Under the pieces are notes generated by a model. The model was not told where the DNA came from, ran no database searches, and saw nothing but the letters and a program-made list of their open reading frames with translations. Below are positions 55,428 to 62,596 of a stretch of DNA of 64,000 bases, piece after piece (position 1 is the first letter of the stretch; each line of letters opens with the position of its first letter). The stretch covers positions 3,162,001 to 3,226,000 of the forward strand of contig NZ_JACIBV010000001.1 in the NCBI RefSeq assembly GCF_014195505.1, written 5' to 3'. Source of the DNA: Nonomuraea dietziae. GTDB taxonomy: Bacteria > Actinomycetota > Actinomycetes > Streptosporangiales > Streptosporangiaceae. Both the position numbers and the translations under genes were made by a program.

Positions 55428-57080
55428 TCACCGCCTGCCGAGCGCCGCAAGAACCACCGCCCTGTTCGCGAGGAGGTCGGGCTGGGGGTCCAGCTCGACG
55501 GCTCGGGTGAGATCGTCGAGGGCGGGCTCGAGCTGCCCGAGCTCGTAGCGCAACGCTCCCCTGTTCGCCCACGCCGCCGCCAGTGCGGGGGCCGCGGCGA
55601 TGGCCGCGTCCAGCGCCCTCGCCGCCTCCTCCGGACGTCCGGCCGCCGTCTCCAGCTGTCCGAGCACCGTCAGCAGATGCGGGTTGCCGGGGGCGAGCGC
55701 CAGCCCCGCGCGCACGTCCTCGAACGCCTCTCCGTCCCTTTCCATGCCCGCCAGCAGACCCGCCCTGTTGATGTAGGCGTCGAGGTAGGCCGGGTCGCAC
55801 TCCAGCACGTACGCGAGGTCGGCCAGCGCGGCCTCCTGCTCCCCCAGCGCGATGCGCACCTCGGCCCTGTTGTAGTACGCCTCGGGCAGGGGCGGGCTCA
55901 TCGCGATCGCGCTCTGGTAGTCGGCCAGCGCCTCCTCGTTCCTGCCCAGCGAGAACCAGAGGTTGCCGCGGTCGAGGTAGTGGTCGGGAAAGACGGGGTC
56001 GATCGCGATCGCCGCGGAGTAGTCCTCGAGCGCCTCCTTGGTGTGGCCGAGCGCGGCCAGCAACTGCGCCCTGTTGGCCAGCAGCACCATGCGGTGGACG
56101 GGATGGCGGTCGGGCAGCTCGCGGGCGGCCAGGTCGATGGCCGACTCCACCAGGGCGAGAGCGGCCTCCTTGCGACCTTCGCGCAGCTCGATCAGGGCCA
56201 GGCCGTTGCGGTCGAAGCCCAGTTTGAAGGCGCGGTCGGGCACCAGGGTGGAGATGGCGATGGCCTGGTTGGCCCAGCCCCTCGCTCTGCCGAGGTCGCG
56301 CCGGGCGGGGTCGGGGTGACGGGCGTCGAGCATCGCGGTGCCGTAGGCGGCCGCGGCGTGCATGGCGGGATCCTGGCTGGCCCTGCGCACCTGCTCCCAC
56401 AGCGCTCTGGCCTCGTCATGGCGGCCGAGGCCACCGAGGGCGGTGGCCGTGCGCTGCGCGAAGCGCCACCACGCCTGGCCGCCCTGCTCCGTCGCCGCCA
56501 GCCCCCGCAGGCCCAGCTCGGCCACCGCGTGCAGGAAGCCCTCGCGGACGCAGTGGTCGACCAGCTCCCACAGCTGCCCCGCCGTCCTGTCGTCCTCCGG
56601 CGGCCTGGGGCCGTCGGCGTAGACCTCGATGCGCAGGTGCGAGGCGGGGATCCTGCGCGTCATGACCTCGAGCAGCTCGGCGTCCGTCGGGTCGGCCTCA
56701 TCGGCGTTGTGGACGACGAGCACGACTCCCGGAGGAGTCGCCGCGGCGACGAACTCCGTCAGCCCGTTGGCCAGCCGCAGCGTGCGGCGGGGTGCGGGGA
56801 CGAGGATACGCTCCTCGTCGGGCAGCCCCTCGTCGATCGTGACCCGCCTGGCGGGTACCCGACCGCGCAGGGCCGGCGCCGCCGCCCTGATCTCGATGTC
56901 GTACGCGGACACGAGATCAGGGGAACGTTCCAATGCGTCAGGAACCAACCGGGCCAGCAACGCCGCCGCCACGGTGTAGGGACCGTGAGGGCGCCGATGC
57001 GCGTCTATCGGCGACATCAGCAGCGGAGTGGACGCCGGGTTCTCCTGGTACGCACCTTGGAGCCGCCGGTGCTGGGTCAC
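55428..57080 (-). CDS. TPR-repeat protein coupled to a small peptide gene
   Basis: A 550-residue cytosolic protein. Residues about 1-170 contain strands reminiscent of an AAA/STAND core (PPGVVLVVHNADEADPTDAEL) but no P-loop. From about residue 215 on it is helical, and about six canonical TPRs fill 325-545 (ALGHTKEALEDYSAAIAIDP, SLGRNEEALADYQSAIAMSP, ELGQLEPALDDLTRAVELDP). TPR superhelices bind peptides or proteins. The GTG at 57080 overlaps the stop of the 24-residue peptide gene by 4 bp, so translation is coupled. This arrangement recalls peptide-sensing TPR proteins in Firmicutes, but there is no DNA-binding domain here. Confidence 0.85.
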   Translation of the reverse strand: MTQHRRLQGAYQENPASTPLLMSPIDAHRRPHGPYTVAAALLARLVPDALERSPDLVSAYDIEIRAAAPALRGRVPARRVTIDEGLPDEERILVPAPRRTLRLANGLTEFVAAATPPGVVLVVHNADEADPTDAELLEVMTRRIPASHLRIEVYADGPRPPEDDRTAGQLWELVDHCVREGFLHAVAELGLRGLAATEQGGQAWWRFAQRTATALGGLGRHDEARALWEQVRRASQDPAMHAAAAYGTAMLDARHPDPARRDLGRARGWANQAIAISTLVPDRAFKLGFDRNGLALIELREGRKEAALALVESAIDLAARELPDRHPVHRMVLLANRAQLLAALGHTKEALEDYSAAIAIDPVFPDHYLDRGNLWFSLGRNEEALADYQSAIAMSPPLPEAYYNRAEVRIALGEQEAALADLAYVLECDPAYLDAYINRAGLLAGMERDGEAFEDVRAGLALAPGNPHLLTVLGQLETAAGRPEEAARALDAAIAAAPALAAAWANRGALRYELGQLEPALDDLTRAVELDPQPDLLANRAVVLAALGRR

Positions 57081-57151
57081 CCCTTGTGGATGACGGAGGC
57101 GGTCCCTGTGAGCCGGGCGGTGCCGGGCTTGCGGACGACGATCCTCTTCAT
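57077..57151 (-). CDS. 24-residue basic peptide, possible signal or precursor peptide
   Basis: A 25-codon gene too short for routine calling. The peptide begins MKRIVVRKPGTARLTG, then TASVIHKG. It has six Lys/Arg and one His, no acidic residues and no Cys. AAGGAG lies 8 nt before ATG 57151, the strongest ribosome site in the area, and a good promoter lies 30 bp upstream. Its TGA overlaps the GTG of the TPR gene. It may be a leader that couples translation, a quorum-type signal sensed by the TPR protein, or a modified peptide precursor; the sequence does not decide between these. Confidence 0.65.
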   Translation of the reverse strand: MKRIVVRKPGTARLTGTASVIHKG

Positions 57152-57180
57152 GCGTCCTTCTCCTTGCCTAGGTAAAGACA

Positions 57181-57209
57181 CACTTAGTTGAGATGTCGAC
57201 AAAGTTCAA
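57181..57209 (-). promoter_or_regulatory. Promoter of the peptide-TPR-membrane operon
   Basis: On the minus strand TTGAAC (57209-57204) and TAAGTG (57186-57181) are spaced 17 bp apart, a close match to a housekeeping sigma promoter. The transcript would start at about 57174-57170, giving a leader of about 20 nt before the peptide ATG. Confidence 0.6.
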
Positions 57210-57232
57210 GGCCTATGAGAAAGAGGTCTGAA

Positions 57233-58537
57233 TCACCGCATCACACCGATATCTGAGGCCTCTTGAGGCTCAGACTCGCGCACAGGTTCGGGCCGCAACG
57301 CGCACAGGCAGCGCCCGCTGAGCGGGAAGGTGAGGCAGCCGTCCTGGCTGGCCGGCTCCTGCCGGGCCTTGACGATCTCGGTGGCGTGCTCGATGAGCCG
57401 GTCGATGCCCGGCTCGCCGCCGCCCTTGCTGGCCAGCGAGCACCAGGGCTCCACGTCGGGGTCGCGCTCGGCCGCCCTGATCCAGCACTCCCTGACCTGA
57501 GCGAGGTCGAAGGGGACCGGCGGGCGCACGGGAGCGGGCTCGGGAGCGCGCAGCGAGGCCAGCACCTCGGCCGCCCGCTTGGCCGCCCTGCGCAGCCCCT
57601 CGTCGGCCTCTGGCGCCTGGTGCACCCTGGCGGGAGGATCGCCGACCACCACGGCCGCACCCTTCGACGGGACGGCCAGCAGCATCGCCGCCGCCATGAA
57701 GGGCCCGCCCACCAGCACGCTGGCCGCCACTGGCTCGTCGCACAGCAGCGCGATGAGCGCCACCCACAGCGGCTGGGACGCCAGCAGCACCGCGCTGGGC
57801 ACCGCCTGCAGGTGCCGCTGGCCGAAGGAGCGGGCCAGGAAGCCCAGGGCGCAGGAGACGATGGCCAGGTGCGCGAGCTTGAGCCAGCCGTACGGTCCCG
57901 GCGGCGCCTCGAGCCCGTCGGGCACCGCCATCACCCCCGTGAGCAGCCCGATCGTCAGCAGCTGGATGACGGTGATGGCGTAGGCGTTGTAGTTGGCCCT
58001 GGAGAGGTTGCCCAGCACGAGCGTGTGGCAGGCGTACAGCGCGGCCGCGCACAGCGTCAGGCCGAGCGCCACGGGGGCGAACCTCACCCCGTCGCCCTTC
58101 ATCAGCGCGAAGATCGCCACGCCGCAGAGCGCCAGCGCCACGCCGAACCAGATGCGCTTGGGCACCCTGACGCGGAACAGGATCAGCGCCAGCACCGGAG
58201 TCATGACCACGTTGCAGCCGACGGCGAAGCCCGACACGGCCGAGGAGAGGTCGTCGAGGGCGAAGGCCTGCATGGTCTGGCCGACCCCGAACATGACGCC
58301 CAGGACGATGCCCCGCGACCAGGTGCCCCTCGCGAGACCACGCAGACTCCTGGGCCTGATGAGGAAGAGGACCACGGCCGCGATCGTGTAGCGCTCGGCC
58401 AGCAGGTCGGTCACCGACATGCTCAACGGCTCGTCGATGAGACTCTTCATCAGCGGGAAGGCCGACCCCCAAGCGGCGCTGACGAACAACAGAAGCACGG
58501 CTCCCAGGAGGGGTCGGGGAGCGGGCACCACTGCCAT
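57233..58537 (-). CDS. EamA/DMT-family transporter with Cys-rich C-terminal extension
   Basis: A 434-residue protein. Residues about 8-300 are a ten-helix drug/metabolite transporter with two EamA repeats (AAWGSAFPLMKSLID; LGLTLCAAALYACHTLVLG). An extra cytosolic tail of about 125 residues follows, with charged helices (GLRRAAKRAAEVLASLRA) and five Cys (ECW, EPWCS, DGCLTF, GRCLCAL). Normal EamA transporters end near residue 300, so the tail is a fusion or a lineage addition that could bind metal or sense redox. ATG 58537 (MAVVPAPRPLL) is chosen over an ATG 30 codons upstream. Confidence 0.85.
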   Translation of the reverse strand: MAVVPAPRPLLGAVLLLFVSAAWGSAFPLMKSLIDEPLSMSVTDLLAERYTIAAVVLFLIRPRSLRGLARGTWSRGIVLGVMFGVGQTMQAFALDDLSSAVSGFAVGCNVVMTPVLALILFRVRVPKRIWFGVALALCGVAIFALMKGDGVRFAPVALGLTLCAAALYACHTLVLGNLSRANYNAYAITVIQLLTIGLLTGVMAVPDGLEAPPGPYGWLKLAHLAIVSCALGFLARSFGQRHLQAVPSAVLLASQPLWVALIALLCDEPVAASVLVGGPFMAAAMLLAVPSKGAAVVVGDPPARVHQAPEADEGLRRAAKRAAEVLASLRAPEPAPVRPPVPFDLAQVRECWIRAAERDPDVEPWCSLASKGGGEPGIDRLIEHATEIVKARQEPASQDGCLTFPLSGRCLCALRPEPVRESEPQEASDIGVMR

Positions 58538-58731
58538 GCACCGCAGCATCTCACTAGGTCGCGCGCCTCCTGACGCGCTTGGAGCGACCGGAGGGGCTGC
58601 ACTTACACGCAGGGGGAAGGGCATCACTCACGGGCCCGCCAATACTCCCCCGAGCAATTACGGCAATCCGCCCATTAACCTCAGACCCTCACGCATCACC
58701 CACCCCGATTCGAGGATTCCTGTCGTCCCGT

Positions 58732-60321
58732 TCAGGGGCCGTCATGGAGATGACCACGTCGGCGCCGCTGATCGCGGAGGGCCTGTGGGCGATCACGAAA
58801 CAGGTGCGGCCCTCGCTGAGCTGTCTCATGGCTCTGCACCCGCGCCTCGGTCCTGGTGTCGACCGAGCTGGTCGCCTCGTCCAGCACCAGGACGGCGGGG
58901 TCGGCCAGGAACGCCCTGGCGATGGCGATGAGCTGGCGCTCGCCCGCGCTGAGCCCTCCGCCGTCCTCGCCGATCACGGTGTCGAGCGGCCTGTCCACGC
59001 ACGCCAGGCGGGCGGCCCTGGCGACCTGCTCCTCGGTGGGGCGGGTCGCGCCGTAGGCGATGTTGTCGGCGATCGTGCCGTCGAACAGCCACGTGTCCTG
59101 CGGCACCATCCCGACCACCGAGCGCAGGTCGGCCCTGGTCATGGCGGTCAGGTCGACGCCGTCGAGGGTGATGCGGCCCCCCGTGACCTCGTGGAAGCGC
59201 ATCAGCAGGTTGACCAGTGTGGTCTTGCCCGCTCCCGTCGGGCCGACGACGGCCGCCCGCTGACCCGGCCGGACCTCCAGCGACAGGTGCTCGATCACGG
59301 GCGGGCCCGAGGCGTGACGGAAGCTCACGTCGTGGAAGGCGACGTGGCCGCGCGCCGCCGGCCGTACCGGGTGGAGCGGGTCCGGCGTCTCCTCGGGGAC
59401 GGCCAGCAGCTCCGCGACGCGCTCGGAGGAGGCGATTCCCGCCTGCACCAGCGCCGACAGGCTTCCCACGTTGGAGAGCGGGCCGCTGAAGGTGCGGGCG
59501 TACTGCACGAACGCCTGTACCTCCCCGATCGTCAACGCGCCCGAGGCCACCCGCAGCCCGCCCGCCACGGCGACGACCACGTAGCCGAGGTTGGCGACGA
59601 ACATCAGCGCGGGCTGGATCAGCCCGCTGACGAACTGGGCTCGCGAACCGGCCTCGAACAGCTCCTGGTTGCGCCGGTGGAAGACGGCCGCGGACTCGGC
59701 CTGACGGCCGAAGGCCCGCACGAGGGCGTGCCCGGTGTACATCTCCTCCACATGCGCGCCGAGCTCGCCCGTGGCCCTCCCCTGCCGGGTGAAGTGCGGC
59801 CGGGCGCGCCTGCCGACGGCCGCGGACACCGCCACCGACACCGGTACGGTGACCACCGCGACGAGCGCCAGCAGCGGCGAGATGCCGACCATCATCACCA
59901 GCGTGCCCACCACGATGAGCACGGAGTTGACCATCTGGCTGACCGACTGCTGCAGCGTCAGCGTGATGGCCTCGATGTCGTCGGTGGCCCTGCTGAGCAG
60001 CTCGCCGCGCGGCCTGCCGTCCACGTAGGCCATGGGGAGCCTGACCAGCTTCGCCTCGACGTCCTGGCGCAGCCGCAGCGCCGCGCGCTGCACGACGAGG
60101 GTGGTCAGCCTGCCCTGCGCCGTCCAGAACAGCCCCGACACGACATAGACCGCCAGCGTCACACCCAGCGCGGGCGCCAGCCGCTCCAACCGGCCCGCCA
60201 CGACCAGGTCGGTGGCCGCGCCGAGCAGCAGCGGCCCCGCCACGACCAGCGCGACGCTGACGAGGCCGCACAGGGCGGAGGCCGCCAGCAACGGCCACTG
60301 CGCCACGAGCAGGCCTCTCAC
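58732..60321 (-). CDS. ABC exporter subunit 2 (half-transporter), frameshifted before the H-loop
   Basis: 529 residues as read. Six transmembrane helices (about 1-300) are followed by a nucleotide-binding domain with Walker A GPTGAGKTTLV, signature LSAGERQL and Walker B VLVLDEATSSVD with the catalytic Glu. After RTEARVQ the frame goes astray (SHETAQRGPH). One base further on, the other frame continues the expected family sequence AMRQLSEGRTCFVIAHRPSA, with the H-loop His, and stops at 58689. So one extra base at about 58833 (or two lost) removes the H-loop. Even when repaired, the C-terminus is short. GTG 60321 overlaps the partner gene stop. It is either a decayed gene or a sequencing error. 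Confidence 0.85.
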   Translation of the reverse strand: MRGLLVAQWPLLAASALCGLVSVALVVAGPLLLGAATDLVVAGRLERLAPALGVTLAVYVVSGLFWTAQGRLTTLVVQRAALRLRQDVEAKLVRLPMAYVDGRPRGELLSRATDDIEAITLTLQQSVSQMVNSVLIVVGTLVMMVGISPLLALVAVVTVPVSVAVSAAVGRRARPHFTRQGRATGELGAHVEEMYTGHALVRAFGRQAESAAVFHRRNQELFEAGSRAQFVSGLIQPALMFVANLGYVVVAVAGGLRVASGALTIGEVQAFVQYARTFSGPLSNVGSLSALVQAGIASSERVAELLAVPEETPDPLHPVRPAARGHVAFHDVSFRHASGPPVIEHLSLEVRPGQRAAVVGPTGAGKTTLVNLLMRFHEVTGGRITLDGVDLTAMTRADLRSVVGMVPQDTWLFDGTIADNIAYGATRPTEEQVARAARLACVDRPLDTVIGEDGGGLSAGERQLIAIARAFLADPAVLVLDEATSSVDTRTEARVQSHETAQRGPHLFRDRPQALRDQRRRRGHLHDGP

Positions 60322-62027
60322 ACCGTCTCCTGGGACAGCGCGATCTCCTGGTACGTGGGGCAGGTGCGCAGCAGTTCGGCGTGCGTGCCCGTGCCCACCA
60401 CCAGGCCCGCCTCCAGGACCACGACGCGGTCGGCGTCGCGGACCGCGTCGACCCGCTGGGCCACGATCACCACCGTCGCGCCCTCGGTCTCGACGGCGAG
60501 CGCGGCCCCCAGCGCGTCCGCCCTGTCCCTGTCCAGCGCGGAGAAGGGATCGTCGAACAGGTAGATCTCGGGCCGCCGCACCAGCGCCCTGGCGATCGAC
60601 AGCCGCTGACGCTGACCGCCTGACAGGTTGGCGCCGCCCTGGCTCACCCGCTGGCCGAGGCTCCTGACGAAGTCGAGGGACCGGGTCACCTCCAGCGCCC
60701 GCCACAGCTCCTCGTCGGACGCCTGGGGCCTGCCGTACCTGAGGGTGTCGGCGACCGTGCCGGAGAACAGGTAGGGGCGCTGCGGCACCAGCCCGATCGC
60801 CGCCGTCAGCAGGGCGGGGTCGAGCTCGCGCACGTCCACGCCGCCGACCAGCACCCGGCCCTCCGTGACGTCGAACAGCCTGGGCACCAGCCCGAGCAGA
60901 GTGGACTTGCCGCTGCCGATGGAGCCGACCACCGCGGTGGTCTCCCCCGGCCTCGCCACCAGGTCGGCCCCGCGCAGCGCGAGCGTCGTCGCGCCCGGGT
61001 AGGCGAAGGTGGCCGCGCGCACCTCCACCTGCCCCCTGCGGCTCATCGTCCGCACGGGGCTCGCGGGAGGGGCCAGCTCCGGGTCGGTGCCGAGCACCTC
61101 CTGGATCCGCTCGGCGCAGACCTCGGCGCGCGGCATCGTCATGAGGACGAACGTCGCCGACATGACGGCGGTGACGATCTGGGTCAGGTAGGTGAGAAAG
61201 GCGATCAGCTCGCCGGCGCCCATCGCGCCGCCGCCCACCCTGGAGGCGCCGAGCCACACCACCGCCACGCTGAAGACGTTCACCACGGTGGTGCCCAGCG
61301 GAAGCATCAGCGTCTGCAGCCTGCCCGCCCGCACCGCGACATCGGCCAGGTCGTGACTGGCGGCGGCGAATCGCCGCCTCTCGTGCTCGTCCTTGCCGAA
61401 GGCCCTGATGACGCGGAGGCCGGTGATCTGCTCGCGCAGGATCGTGTTGACGGCGTCGACCCGCCGCTGCATCCGCCTGAACAGCGGGCGCATCCCGCGG
61501 ACGACGACGGCGAGCGCGCCCGCCAGCACGGGGGTCATCACCAGCAGCGCGCCCGACAGCGGGACGTCCTGCCCGAGCGCGAGCGCGACCGCGCCGACGC
61601 ACATGACGGGCACGGAGACGAGCACCGTGCAGGCCGCCAGCACGAACTGCTGGACCTGCTGGACGTCGCCGGTGGTGCGGGTGATGAGCGACGCCGTGCC
61701 GAAGAGGGCGAGCTGCCTGCCCGACAGGCCCTGCACCCTGGTGAAGACCGCGGCCCTGAGGTCCCTGCCGACCCTCGCCGCGACGCGGACGCCGAGATGG
61801 ATCGCCGCTCCCGCGCACGCCACCTGCGCCAGCGTGACCGCCACCATGACCCCTCCCAGGGTCAGGATGAGCCGGGTGTCGCCCTTGAGCACGCCGTCGT
61901 CGATGAGGGCGGCGTTGAGAGCAGGGAGGCAGAGAAGGGCGAGCGCCTGCGCGCCCTGCAGCAGGACGAGGGTGATGACGGACGTGCGGGAGGAGGTCAG
62001 ACGCGTGCGCAGCAGTCGGATCAGCAC
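60318..62027 (-). CDS. ABC exporter subunit 1 (half-transporter) with degenerate ATPase site
   Basis: A 569-residue fused permease and ATPase: six transmembrane helices (about 15-300), then Walker A GSIGSGKSTLLG, Q-loop VPQRPYLFSG, signature NLSGGQRQRLS and Walker B IYLFDDPFSALD. The residue after Walker B is Asp, not Glu, and the H-loop is AQR, not AHR. Such double substitution marks the non-catalytic site of heterodimeric exporters (TM287/288 or BmrCD type). It therefore depends on subunit 2 for hydrolysis. GTG start at 62027. The substrate is unknown, possibly drugs or lipids. Confidence 0.92.
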   Translation of the reverse strand: MLIRLLRTRLTSSRTSVITLVLLQGAQALALLCLPALNAALIDDGVLKGDTRLILTLGGVMVAVTLAQVACAGAAIHLGVRVAARVGRDLRAAVFTRVQGLSGRQLALFGTASLITRTTGDVQQVQQFVLAACTVLVSVPVMCVGAVALALGQDVPLSGALLVMTPVLAGALAVVVRGMRPLFRRMQRRVDAVNTILREQITGLRVIRAFGKDEHERRRFAAASHDLADVAVRAGRLQTLMLPLGTTVVNVFSVAVVWLGASRVGGGAMGAGELIAFLTYLTQIVTAVMSATFVLMTMPRAEVCAERIQEVLGTDPELAPPASPVRTMSRRGQVEVRAATFAYPGATTLALRGADLVARPGETTAVVGSIGSGKSTLLGLVPRLFDVTEGRVLVGGVDVRELDPALLTAAIGLVPQRPYLFSGTVADTLRYGRPQASDEELWRALEVTRSLDFVRSLGQRVSQGGANLSGGQRQRLSIARALVRRPEIYLFDDPFSALDRDRADALGAALAVETEGATVVIVAQRVDAVRDADRVVVLEAGLVVGTGTHAELLRTCPTYQEIALSQETV

Positions 62028-62113
62028 ACCGGCCGACGCTATAGCGGCCTGGGAGCCGCGCCCATGGCGTTACGCGGCAGGCGGAAGGCCGCCCCGCCCC
62101 CCGGTCCGCGCTC

Positions 62114-62596
62114 TCAGGGAGCGAGGACGGAGGTGAGGTCCTTCTCTCCGTAGATCACGGTGTGGTCGCCCACCTGCTGTCTGGACAGCTCCCTCCACCC
62201 CTGCCGCTCGTAGAGCGCCAGGGCGGCGTCCTGGTTGATCGTGGTGTCACCGCGCAGCTTGGTGAAGCCGAGCATGGCCGCGCGCCCCTCCAACGCCTGC
62301 AGCATCCGCGCGCCGAAGCCGCGTCGCTGGAAGTCGGGATGGACGCGCAGCCTGCACACCTCCACGGTGTGCACGTCGATCGGGCGCAGCCCACCCATGG
62401 CGGCGAGGCGGCTGTCCGCCTCGCCGACCAGGAACTCCCCGCCGCTGCTGAGGTAGATCTGGTGGATGCGCGGGAAGTCGTCGTCGTAGTAGACACCGTC
62501 GCCCGGCACGATCCCGACCTGCGCCAGACAGATCTGGTGCAGCGCGTAGATCCCGTCGAGATCGGACCAACGGTATCGCCGGATACGCAGGCTCAT
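62114..62596 (-). CDS. GNAT family N-acetyltransferase
   Basis: A 160-residue GNAT enzyme: IRRYRWSDLDGIYALHQIC at the start, acetyl-CoA loop VHPDFQRRGFGARMLQALEG (about 93-112) and the final LALYERQGWRELSRQ. The substrate is unknown. The ATG at 62596 overlaps the stop of the upstream regulator gene by ATGA, so the pair is co-translated and the regulator may control this enzyme. Confidence 0.9.
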   Translation of the reverse strand: MSLRIRRYRWSDLDGIYALHQICLAQVGIVPGDGVYYDDDFPRIHQIYLSSGGEFLVGEADSRLAAMGGLRPIDVHTVEVCRLRVHPDFQRRGFGARMLQALEGRAAMLGFTKLRGDTTINQDAALALYERQGWRELSRQQVGDHTVIYGEKDLTSVLAP

